Source of the DNA: Gammaproteobacteria bacterium 28-57-27
GTDB lineage: Bacteria; Pseudomonadota; Gammaproteobacteria; Halothiobacillales; Halothiobacillaceae
Assembly (NCBI GenBank): GCA_002281735.1
Contig: NCGK01000012.1
Location: 1-58,987 of the forward strand
DNA length: 58,987 nucleotides
Direction: 5' to 3'
Shown: one piece after another, positions 32,597 through 40,622 of the stretch
Layout of the letters: each line of letters starts with the position of its first letter
Numbering within the stretch: the stretch's first letter is position 1
Program-made: the position numbers and the translations under genes
Notes under the pieces: generated by a model
Told to the model about the DNA's origin: nothing
The model's input: only the letters and a program-made list of their open reading frames with translations
Databases searched by the model: none

Positions 32597-34177
32597 TTAC
32601 GGCTGGTACTGATACAACCAGGTTTCGGTCAACGGCTTACCGTCAATCTCCAGGAACGCACGCAGCTCGACCGGCTCGCCACCGTCCGCGGCAAGATCAA
32701 ACTCCGAACGCCAGCGCGGGGTATACCAGATTGGCTCGGTACGCATCAGTGATAGCTTGCCGCGCGAAGCCGTCACCACCACCTTGGGACGCACACCCCA
32801 AGGAATGTTCTTCAACACCTCGCCATCCCACTCGATGACCAGCTTTTTCGCATTGGCGGGGCGATCCTTGCCAGGCTCGCCACCGCGACCGATACGCAAG
32901 GCTACCGCGCGCGCCAAACTCGCAGGGAAGTTAGGCGTATTTGCCAGCCAATGCAGGCGGTACTTGAAGCTAAAACTCGCCCCGCTGGAGGCCTGCTTGT
33001 CCGGCACCCAAAACACACCGATATTGTCGTACACCTCATCATCCGTCGGAATCTCGATCAACTGCACCCGCCCCTTGCCCCAGTCACCCTGCGTTTCAAC
33101 CCACACACTCGGGCGGCGGTCATAGCTCACGCCATCCAGATAATGGTCGTAGTTACGATCACGCTGCGACAGGCCAAAGCCCTTTGGATTGTTGTCGGTG
33201 AATGACGAGGCAATGATGCGATTCGGATTGTTCAGTGGGCGCGCGATGCGTTCGCCCGTGCCTGTCCACATCACCAGCGTATCGGAGTCATGCACCTCGG
33301 GGCGCCAGTCATGCGAATGCGCCGCCGGGTACTCGGCGTACCAGAACATCGAGGTCAGCGGGGCGATACCCAAACGCTCCACGCTGCGGCGCATGAAAAT
33401 GTGGTTTTCGATATCCATCACCACGCCCTTGGTGCGTGACATGGAAATACGGTACGCGCCAGTGACCGACGGGCCATCCAACAAGGCATAGACCACCAAG
33501 GGATCGCCTTCCTTCAGCGCAGGCTCAATCCAGAAAGAGCGAAAATCAGGAAACTCCTCCGGCTCGCTGCCGCCCACGTTCAGCGCAATGCCGCGTGCCG
33601 ACATGCCGACTTGACCCAGCTCGCCCACAGCGCGGAAATACGAGCCGCCCTGGAAGGTCGCCCAAGGCTCCTTCTTCGTCCAATCACCATTTTTGCGCGA
33701 CTCCATCGCCCAAAAACCGGCAATCGCCGAATCACCCGGCGCAAGCTGATTCATCGGACTGGCAGGGCCAAAGCTGAAATAGCTCGGCTGATACATCACT
33801 TCGCGCGCCTGCCCGTTATCCACCGCAAACATGCGCACTGATTTCTGAAAATAACTTCCCACCGGGCGGAACGTCACCGGAAACACCGAGGGTCCATTCC
33901 CCCACAGCGCATACTCATTTTTGAATTTGATGCGCCCCTGTTCGTCATAATTGATCTTCATTACGGCTTCAGGGTTCGGGCGCGGCGGCTCTTTATACGC
34001 TTTATCCGCCATCTCCTTGGCCATTTTGCGCAGCATGTCGAAATCAAACGGCTTGGCCTCACCAAAGGTCAAACCTGCGCCTTCAGCCGCAGCCAGCACC
34101 TCAGGGGTCAACGCGCCCATAAAGGGCAAGCTCGCAATGGCCGCAAGAAAACTACGGCGGGATGGGTCAACAGACAT
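32597..34177 (-). CDS. opgD: Glucan biosynthesis protein D (OpgD/MdoD)
   Basis: This 526-residue periplasmic protein shapes the backbone of osmoregulated periplasmic glucans. It has a Tat signal (SRRSFLAAIASLPFMGALTP), which fits OpgD rather than the Sec-exported OpgG. The body shows FDFDMLRKMAKEMADKAYK, YFQKSVRMFAVDNGQAREV and EFPDFRSFWIEPAL, typical of the MdoG family. The ATG at 34177 has GGAG upstream; the ORF extension to 34348 overlaps the gap and neighbouring gene and is rejected. opgGH are not in the window. Confidence 0.93.
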   Translation of the reverse strand: MSVDPSRRSFLAAIASLPFMGALTPEVLAAAEGAGLTFGEAKPFDFDMLRKMAKEMADKAYKEPPRPNPEAVMKINYDEQGRIKFKNEYALWGNGPSVFPVTFRPVGSYFQKSVRMFAVDNGQAREVMYQPSYFSFGPASPMNQLAPGDSAIAGFWAMESRKNGDWTKKEPWATFQGGSYFRAVGELGQVGMSARGIALNVGGSEPEEFPDFRSFWIEPALKEGDPLVVYALLDGPSVTGAYRISMSRTKGVVMDIENHIFMRRSVERLGIAPLTSMFWYAEYPAAHSHDWRPEVHDSDTLVMWTGTGERIARPLNNPNRIIASSFTDNNPKGFGLSQRDRNYDHYLDGVSYDRRPSVWVETQGDWGKGRVQLIEIPTDDEVYDNIGVFWVPDKQASSGASFSFKYRLHWLANTPNFPASLARAVALRIGRGGEPGKDRPANAKKLVIEWDGEVLKNIPWGVRPKVVVTASRGKLSLMRTEPIWYTPRWRSEFDLAADGGEPVELRAFLEIDGKPLTETWLYQYQP

Positions 34178-34229
34178 GGGAACTCCAGAAGAATGTCGAA
34201 TAAATTGAATTGGATGCGATTGTACGTGT

Positions 34230-35009
34230 TTAACGCAGCGCCTTGCACCATTCTGCAAACAAACGTGCATCACCTGCGCATATCGCCGAGCGTTTTTCCA
34301 ACGATTGATTGAATACCGGCTCGCCGTCCAGCGTGCAACTGTGGCCACCGACCTCCTCTAGAACCAGATGTCCGGCGGCGTAATCCCACAAGCCCTGCTT
34401 GCCATGCAGATACACATGAAAGCGCCCCGCCGCCACCCAGCACCAATCCAGCGCCACCGAGCCGATTGAACGCTGCGAGCTGTAAGGCGGCTCGCACACC
34501 AAGCGCGTCGCCAAAGTTGGCGTCAAACGCTTGAAGTCGATACAGGCCAAGGTCTTGTTGAGCGGAATATCGCTCACCACCGGCTGCATGCGCTCGCCAT
34601 TCAGCCACGCCCCCTCACCACGCGCGGCGCTAAACACCTCGTCGCGCATCACATCCATCACCACGCCCAACACCACCTTGCCACCGCGAATCAACGCCAG
34701 CGATGGGCCGAAAATCGGCACCCCGGCGGAAAAATTACTCGTGCCATCGACCGGGTCGAGAATCCATAAACCGGTATCGGCCTGCTGCATCAACACCTGC
34801 TGTTCCTCGGCACTCATCTCCTCGCCCAAGAATGGAATCTCCGGCCACAAGGCCGCCAGATCGCGCTGCACCCGGTTTTGCATCGCCGTATCCGCCTCGG
34901 TCAGCCACGAGCCATCGGCTTTCAAGGTGCCGACCACGTGGCGATAACGCGGCAGGATTTCTTCTAACGCAGCGGTGCGCAGCAAGGCGGCGACTTGGGT
35001 GTGATTCAT
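34230..35009 (-). CDS. Inositol monophosphatase family phosphatase
   Basis: A 259-residue Mg-dependent phosphatase of the IMPase fold. The metal-binding motifs are FLGEEMS, ILDPVDGTSNFSAGVP and LWDYAAGHLVLEE. Possible substrates include inositol phosphate, histidinol phosphate or PAP; sequence does not decide. I start at the ATG 35009, although a TTG lies two codons upstream. It lies 52 bp before opgD on the same strand, so the two may share a transcript. Confidence 0.9.
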   Translation of the reverse strand: MNHTQVAALLRTAALEEILPRYRHVVGTLKADGSWLTEADTAMQNRVQRDLAALWPEIPFLGEEMSAEEQQVLMQQADTGLWILDPVDGTSNFSAGVPIFGPSLALIRGGKVVLGVVMDVMRDEVFSAARGEGAWLNGERMQPVVSDIPLNKTLACIDFKRLTPTLATRLVCEPPYSSQRSIGSVALDWCWVAAGRFHVYLHGKQGLWDYAAGHLVLEEVGGHSCTLDGEPVFNQSLEKRSAICAGDARLFAEWCKALR

Positions 35010-35050
35010 GTTCAAAAATCCTCAAAGAAGTAGGGCGTGACGATATTAAT

Positions 35051-35110
35051 TAGGACTGACGCACGCGCTGGGTTTTCCCTCCTCGCAGGAGAAGGGGGGT
35101 TGAAATATCC
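35051..35110. repeat. Truncated left end of the TAGGACTTACGCA element
   Basis: TAGGACTGACGCA (from 35051), then GCGCTGGGTTTTCCCTCCTC and GCAGGAGAAGGGGGGTTGAA, aligns with the left half of the full element at 52062-52235. The right half is missing. It sits directly upstream of the brnTA module. Confidence 0.55.
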
Positions 35111-35168
35111 ACTCTGCAGAAGTCCCTCTCATCTTGCGTGCCTGATTTATCGTTAATACAATAACTGC

Positions 35169-35447
35169 ATGAAAATTGAATTCGACCCGGTGAAAAGTGA
35201 AAAAAACCGCAAGGAGCGCGGCTTTGGGTTTGATCTGGTGACCGACTTCGATTTTTCCAGCGCCATCATGACCGAAGATGTGCGCAAGCCATACCCCGAG
35301 CGACGCTTTGTTGCTGTGGGCTTGATTGATGCGCGGCTGTATGTCCTCTGCCTGACCCCGATTGAGGGCGGGATTCGTGTCATCAGCTTGCGCAAGGCTA
35401 ACTCACGCGAGGTTAAAAAATATGCAATCCAATCCACCACTCACTGA
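35169..35447 (+). CDS. brnT: BrnT-family toxin
   Basis: A 92-residue RelE-fold ribonuclease toxin. It begins MKIEFDPVKSEKNRKERGFG, and contains PERRFVAVGLIDARLYVLCL and RVISLRKANSREVKKY, all characteristic of BrnT. Known BrnT proteins cleave RNA and are neutralised by BrnA. The toxin gene precedes the antitoxin gene and overlaps it by 26 bp, the usual BrnTA layout. Confidence 0.92.
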   Translation: MKIEFDPVKSEKNRKERGFGFDLVTDFDFSSAIMTEDVRKPYPERRFVAVGLIDARLYVLCLTPIEGGIRVISLRKANSREVKKYAIQSTTH

Positions 35448-35718
35448 CGCGAGCGGTGAAGTCCGCGAATTGAACAGCGCTGATTTTGCCGCCATGCGCC
35501 CAGCCTCTGAGATGCTGCCCGCGCTTTTAGGTCAAGAGCTTGCTGCACAGGTGCTGCAACCCAAGGGCGGGCGGCCACGCAAAACGACCGCGCTCAAAGT
35601 CTCCACCACCATCCGTTTCGACGCTGACGTGCTCGACGCGCTCAAAGCCTCTGGCAAGGGCTGGCAAACGCGGGTGAACGACCTGGTGCGCGATTGGGTC
35701 AAGTCGCAACGCGCCTAA
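35422..35718 (+). CDS. brnA: BrnA-family antitoxin
   Basis: A 98-residue antitoxin. The C-terminal ribbon-helix-helix region GRPRKTTALKVSTTIRFDAD, then VLDALKASGKGWQTRVNDLV, is the BrnA signature; it both neutralises BrnT and represses the operon. The ATG at 35422 lies inside brnT; an ORF start at 35362 is rejected because it would extend deep into the toxin frame. Confidence 0.9.
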   Translation: MQSNPPLTDASGEVRELNSADFAAMRPASEMLPALLGQELAAQVLQPKGGRPRKTTALKVSTTIRFDADVLDALKASGKGWQTRVNDLVRDWVKSQRA

Positions 35719-35809
35719 GTGCTAGCGGTGTCACGTCCGCGCAGCATGTCTCTGGCCGAAAGCAAACCCTGCCATGGCTTCAAGTCCCATAAGGTTGTAG
35801 AAAAACACT

Positions 35810-36127
35810 TCAAGCAATCGACTGAATGCCGTTCTTTTTCACAACCGTCAAAAGGCGAAGAGCAGGCCCGCCAGGTTTTTTGATACCTCGCTCCCAATCG
35901 GAGACAAGGTTTTTGCTGACATTCATATAGCGCGCAAACACGGGCTGTGAGAGGTGCTCACGCTCACGTAGCTCACGGATTTCTTCCGGTGAAATGACTT
36001 GCAAGGGGGCGAGGCAAGCCGCATCAAATTCACGCATCGTTTGCTTGTTGACCGCACCGATTTCATGCAGTGCCTCCATGGTTTCGTGGATCGCTGCGAA
36101 TGCGTCACTCCGATATTTTTTCGTCAT
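35810..36127 (-). CDS. HigA/NadS-type helix-turn-helix antitoxin
   Basis: A 105-residue antitoxin with a Xre-type HTH at about residues 50-95 (EIRELREREHLSQPVFARYM, then NVSKNLVSDWERG). The N-terminal part (DAFAAIHETMEALHEIGAVN) resembles antitoxins paired with RelE/PF06296 toxins. The start at 36127 overlaps the toxin gene by 23 bp, so it is translated from the toxin transcript and probably represses it. Confidence 0.88.
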   Translation of the reverse strand: MTKKYRSDAFAAIHETMEALHEIGAVNKQTMREFDAACLAPLQVISPEEIRELREREHLSQPVFARYMNVSKNLVSDWERGIKKPGGPALRLLTVVKKNGIQSIA

Positions 36128-36494
36128 GTTCATAGACCTCAGAAAAGTGTCCTTTAGCAATCAATTCAGCGAGTTGATGATCAGACAAGCCTAAAACATG
36201 CGTCGCGGCTTTCTTGAATTGCACAGCCTCATCAGCCTCGATATTGTCACGGTTATGTTTAGCAAAACCGTAGACAAAAAATGCGCGTTCTGACGTGCGG
36301 TACAGGATGATGGTACGAAACCCACCAGACAATCCTTGCCCCTTACGAGCAATGCGTTGCTTGATGACCCCACCTCCTAAATCAGCGTCAATCTGTCCGT
36401 TGTTAGCGCGCTCAATCGCTTCCAACAAGACCTTGTTCGTGATGCGTTGTTTGCGTGCAAACCGACTGAACCATGCATTTTTGTAAACTTTCAT
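36105..36494 (-). CDS. RelE/HigB-type toxin (PF06296-like)
   Basis: A 129-residue toxin beginning MKVYKNAWFSRFARKQRITN. The segments IDADLGGGVIKQRIARKGQG and AFFVYGFAKHNRDNIEADE are hallmarks of this RelE subgroup. Toxin precedes antitoxin, as in HigBA. The module is convergent with brnTA across ~90 bp. The promoter must lie in the 183-bp gap 36495-36677, which shows no other feature. Confidence 0.88.
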   Translation of the reverse strand: MKVYKNAWFSRFARKQRITNKVLLEAIERANNGQIDADLGGGVIKQRIARKGQGLSGGFRTIILYRTSERAFFVYGFAKHNRDNIEADEAVQFKKAATHVLGLSDHQLAELIAKGHFSEVYEHDEKISE

Positions 36495-36677
36495 GCAACA
36501 CTCAGGCTGAGTTCAGTGATCGAATTGTCACACCTAGTGTTACGAATTATCAAGGGATTTATGCCCATTACACTTTGGGGGATATTGAAAAACCATCATT
36601 GCGGCTTAGAGTTGGGATCGAAGCGAAGCGACACTCCGAAAGCAGGTTTGTAAAACAGCAGGCTATACGCCGGACTC

Positions 36678-39600
36678 TCAACGTTCAAAGCGATAAAAAA
36701 TATCCAAGCCGCTGGCCTGCGTGCCCGCCTGTGCACGAATCTGAATCGCGCGCGTCCAATCATAGGTCAGCACCAGGGTTTGCACGCCATTGCCCAAACC
36801 CTGCACATAACGCAGATAAATCCTGGGTGTCAGGTATTTACCCAGCACGAAGCTCAATTCATTGGTGCCGAGCGCCGATTCAAAACTCATTTCATCCAGC
36901 CCCAAATCACGCGCCACCGAGCTTTCCGCCAAATCACTGGCCGCCATCAGACCGGCAGCCTGCGCCACCTGCAACATCATCTGCGTGCTTGCGCCGCCGC
37001 CCGTTTTCGACGAACGCCCGGTCACCAGATAGGACAACATTTCCGATTGCGGCAAGGACGGCTGTGAATACAACGCGATTTTCGGTGCCGTCGCGCGCCC
37101 GGTGATATGCAGTCCCACCACCACATCGTTTTCGGTCACACGGCGCACGGCGCGAATATCCAGACCGGGGTCGCTCAGGCGCGAATAGGCAAACAGCAAG
37201 CGGCCTTGTTCAATGGTCAAATCCTGCCCATAGGCGCGGTAGCGGCCATCCACCACCTGAAGCTCACCCTGCGCCACCGGCGTGGCCTGACCCGGCTTAT
37301 CCAGCACGCGCACCTGCCCAGTCACCCGCCCCTTGAAGCCTAAACCTTCGATACGCACATCCTCGCCGAGCGTCAGCAATACATCCGCCTCCACAGCACT
37401 CGCAGGCTCGACGGACTCCTCACCCAACACACGCACATCGCTGGAGCGCCGCACCGCCCCCGCGCCAAAACCGCCGACATCGAACAGTGCCTGTGGCACA
37501 TCCACCCGCCCGCTGATCTTACTGACCCCAGGCGCAAGAGTCAGGGTCAGATCCGGGCTGGCCTGCACACTGGCCTCCGGCAAACGCATGACGCTCAAAT
37601 TGCTGCCCACCACATGCAAGCGAGCCTGCCACTTGGGAAAGTCGGCCAGATCAATCCGCCCATCCAGCGTCGCCTTGCCCGCACCCAACAAGGCCGAACC
37701 TTCCAGGGTAAGGTAATTCGAGGCATACGCACGCAACAGCAGCCGCCCCTCAGTCACACGCACGCCCAGATCCGGCAGCACCACGCGCCCATCGACCACC
37801 TGCACGCCACCGCTCACCTTGGGCTCATCCAGCGTGCCTGCCAGCAGCAAGCGCCCGGCCAGTCGCCCGCCAGGCTCCTTGAGCATGGGCAAAAAGCCCG
37901 CCAGCAGCGCGTTATCCTCAAAACGCAGATCCACAAAGCCCTGCATCGGCTGGTTCGGCGGCAACCCACCATCCAGACTCAAACCCGGCAAGTTCACCTG
38001 CATTTCAATGCGGTTCGCGTCATTAATACCCACATTGGCCGCCACACGCCCCGCACCGCCGCCCAGATCGGCTTCGGCATGAGCTGCATCCAGTGCAATC
38101 TCGCGCCATTCGGGCACACCCCTGAGCGCCTGATTCGGCAAGCCGGTCTGCACCCGCGCCACCACGCTCTCCCCATCCAAGGCCGCATGAATACGCAACG
38201 GCGCCCCCTGCGGCGCATCCACGGTCACGAAACCCCCTAGCACCCCACGCAGTTGCACCGGTTTGCCTTTCAACATCGTATTCAGCCCAGCCAGATCGAA
38301 ATCGCTCAAATCCAGCCGCGCCGATGCGCCCTCCTTGCCTGCTCGCCACTGCCCCTGCACACAGGCTTGCGCCTTGCCCGGCGGGGTGGTCAACAGCCCA
38401 CACCATGAAGGCAGGGTAAACTGATCCGCCCCCGCCACCAGCTCCACCGGCTGGGTACTGACCCATGAGCCGGTCGGCGTGTTATCCAGTGAGGCGTTCT
38501 GGATGTTCAGGCGTTCCAGTGTGCCATCCCACGCGCCTTGTGCCTGCAAATTCAAACGCAAGCCTTTTGCTGCCTGCACCATATCCACCCGCAACTCATG
38601 CGCCCGTGCCTGCCCACTCAGATTCACGTTCAACGACTCCAGCACGGGCTTATCGCCCTGGCGCAAGCCCTTGGCCTCCAGCACCAAGTTCAGCGTCGCA
38701 TCAGGCTGCAATCCACCTTCCGCCTTGAAATCAAGCGCGGCCAGATGTCGATCCTGCCAACCCAGGTTTTGTCCCTGCACATCGGCCTTCAGGCTGGGCA
38801 CCGCCACAGTGCCGCTTAAAGCAAAGTTCGCTTGCGCCTGACCCGTGGCCTGCGGCAAAAACTCGGCCAAATTGGCGGAATTCAGCTTTCCCGACACATC
38901 CAGCGTCTCGCCCACGTCACCCTTGAACTCCAAGGTGCTCGCCCCCGAGCGCAAGGCGAAGGCTTCGATGGTCACATTGGGCACGGCACGCGGTACCACG
39001 CCGGTGGCCAGCTTCGCCTGTTGCGCCGCGACGCGCTCATCGGCCCCATGCTCAGTCAAGGTCCACGAAGCGATCTTGGCGCGCAAACTCGCCTCCAGCG
39101 GATAGCCGCGCAACTGTCCATGCACGCGCTCCAGCTCTAGCACACCGACCGGCCGACCATCCTGCAACACACCCTCGACGTGCGCACTGAGCGCCAGTTC
39201 GCCCACCCAATCCGGCGCAAAACGCTCGGGGCGCAGTTTTTCCGCTTGCATGTCCAACGCCCACGTCAAGCCCTCAGCCCAGTCCACCCGCCCCGAAGCC
39301 AACGCGCGCGTATCGTTTTGATTCAGCTCCACGCGCTCCACCACCGCCCCGCCCTGCGTTCCCTTGACCACCACATCCACGGACACCCCAGCCAGACGCG
39401 GCGCCCATTCCGGTGACAAAAAAACCGCCAGCATGGGGTTGTCTGTCAGGTTCAGTGGATCAACATGCAGATTCAAAGCCCAAGGGCGCTCGGCGTTCAG
39501 CGCGCCCAAACTCGCGGTCAGCTGCGCCACAAACGGCTGGGTAATCGCCTGTTCAAGCACCAGTTGATCGAGCAGGCCGCTTAGCTTGCCCTGCCCCTCC

Positions 39601-40622
39601 AGGGTCGTTTTACCCAGCGGGAGCGACCACGCCAGCGAAAAATTCAGGGCATCCTGCGGACGCAAAATCCCCCCTACCCCTCCTTTTGACTCCGCTTTTG
39701 CCAGGGGGGGGATACTCACACCATCTGCTGTGGGAGGGGCACCTTCATCAACCAAGTCCCCTTTTGCAAGGGGAGGGATACCCGCGCCATCTGTTGTGGT
39801 GTGAGCGCCTTCATCGACTAACCCCCCTTTTGCAGGAGGAGGCATAGCCCCCCAATGCCCACCAATATTCACGCGTGAATCGGCCAAGCCTACCAAGCCC
39901 TCAAGCTGAAGGTGCTGAAGGTGCAAGCCGTCATGATCCAGCGACAGCCGCGCATCAAGCCTGTGCAACAGCGGTTGGGTATCCACATCGGCAACCCCAG
40001 GGGTCACCGCAGGAATCGCTTCTTCGATCACCACCGGTTTGGGTTCAAGAATCGGTTGCCCTTCAGGCGTAGCGCTCGGCAACGGGAGGGTGGGGGTCGG
40101 CTCATTCACAAGGCTCGCCGCAGGCTCAACCGCGCCGCTCGCGGTCGGTTCAATCACCGGGCCGCCCCCAAGCCGCCGCAAACTCACCCCATCCACCTGA
40201 AAATCATCCACAAACACAGCAAACGGCAAACTCAAGCCCGCCCAAGGCTCACTGACCTCCGCCTTGGGTGTCACCGTGTCCGCCACATCCACCCGCACGC
40301 CACTCAGCCAAAGCTGGTTCACCTGCACTTGGCGCTGCAACAAGGCCATTGGCGTCCAGTCCAGCTCGGCACATTGGACGTTCAGCGTCGTCTCCCCCGT
40401 CTGAACCACCACGCCATGCAAGCTCATGCGTCCAAACAGGGAGCCCTCGGCGCGCTCCACCTGCACCCAACCCGCCGCATCCAGCGTCTTCACCACCATG
40501 CGCAGGCCGGATTCGGTGGCCAGCAACCAAAACACCAGCGCCATCACCAGACCAAGCAGCAACACACCCAGCCCCGCAAGCTGCGCGAGGATAAATGCGA
40601 CCAGGCGCACGAGGGCGCTCAA
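36678..40622 (-). CDS. tamB: Translocation and assembly module subunit TamB
   Basis: A 1314-residue protein that spans the periplasm and works with TamA in outer-membrane protein or phospholipid transport. A single N-terminal membrane anchor (about residues 9-35, LGVLLLGLVMALVFWLLA) is followed by a long beta-rich AsmA-like region and the C-terminal DUF490 domain ending in SGLDIFYRFER. Residues ~155-220 form a Pro/Glu-rich linker. Residues ~259-322 are a 22-residue tandem repeat encoded by inserted DNA (39660-39848). It overlaps tamA by 4 bp (ATGA). Confidence 0.94.
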   Translation of the reverse strand: MSALVRLVAFILAQLAGLGVLLLGLVMALVFWLLATESGLRMVVKTLDAAGWVQVERAEGSLFGRMSLHGVVVQTGETTLNVQCAELDWTPMALLQRQVQVNQLWLSGVRVDVADTVTPKAEVSEPWAGLSLPFAVFVDDFQVDGVSLRRLGGGPVIEPTASGAVEPAASLVNEPTPTLPLPSATPEGQPILEPKPVVIEEAIPAVTPGVADVDTQPLLHRLDARLSLDHDGLHLQHLQLEGLVGLADSRVNIGGHWGAMPPPAKGGLVDEGAHTTTDGAGIPPLAKGDLVDEGAPPTADGVSIPPLAKAESKGGVGGILRPQDALNFSLAWSLPLGKTTLEGQGKLSGLLDQLVLEQAITQPFVAQLTASLGALNAERPWALNLHVDPLNLTDNPMLAVFLSPEWAPRLAGVSVDVVVKGTQGGAVVERVELNQNDTRALASGRVDWAEGLTWALDMQAEKLRPERFAPDWVGELALSAHVEGVLQDGRPVGVLELERVHGQLRGYPLEASLRAKIASWTLTEHGADERVAAQQAKLATGVVPRAVPNVTIEAFALRSGASTLEFKGDVGETLDVSGKLNSANLAEFLPQATGQAQANFALSGTVAVPSLKADVQGQNLGWQDRHLAALDFKAEGGLQPDATLNLVLEAKGLRQGDKPVLESLNVNLSGQARAHELRVDMVQAAKGLRLNLQAQGAWDGTLERLNIQNASLDNTPTGSWVSTQPVELVAGADQFTLPSWCGLLTTPPGKAQACVQGQWRAGKEGASARLDLSDFDLAGLNTMLKGKPVQLRGVLGGFVTVDAPQGAPLRIHAALDGESVVARVQTGLPNQALRGVPEWREIALDAAHAEADLGGGAGRVAANVGINDANRIEMQVNLPGLSLDGGLPPNQPMQGFVDLRFEDNALLAGFLPMLKEPGGRLAGRLLLAGTLDEPKVSGGVQVVDGRVVLPDLGVRVTEGRLLLRAYASNYLTLEGSALLGAGKATLDGRIDLADFPKWQARLHVVGSNLSVMRLPEASVQASPDLTLTLAPGVSKISGRVDVPQALFDVGGFGAGAVRRSSDVRVLGEESVEPASAVEADVLLTLGEDVRIEGLGFKGRVTGQVRVLDKPGQATPVAQGELQVVDGRYRAYGQDLTIEQGRLLFAYSRLSDPGLDIRAVRRVTENDVVVGLHITGRATAPKIALYSQPSLPQSEMLSYLVTGRSSKTGGGASTQMMLQVAQAAGLMAASDLAESSVARDLGLDEMSFESALGTNELSFVLGKYLTPRIYLRYVQGLGNGVQTLVLTYDWTRAIQIRAQAGTQASGLDIFYRFER
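39660..39848. repeat. 66-bp tandem repeat inside tamB
   Basis: About 2.3 units encode PPxAKGxLVDEGA...DGxxI on the tamB strand. Each unit carries a CCCCTTTTGCAAGGGG-like palindrome, a type common as intergenic repeats. The frame is kept because the unit is 66 bp long. Confidence 0.75.

Noticed and set aside
34178..34348. Longer N-terminus for OpgD
   Set aside because: It would overlap the phosphatase gene and bury the Tat signal; the ATG at 34177 starts a normal Tat leader behind GGAG.
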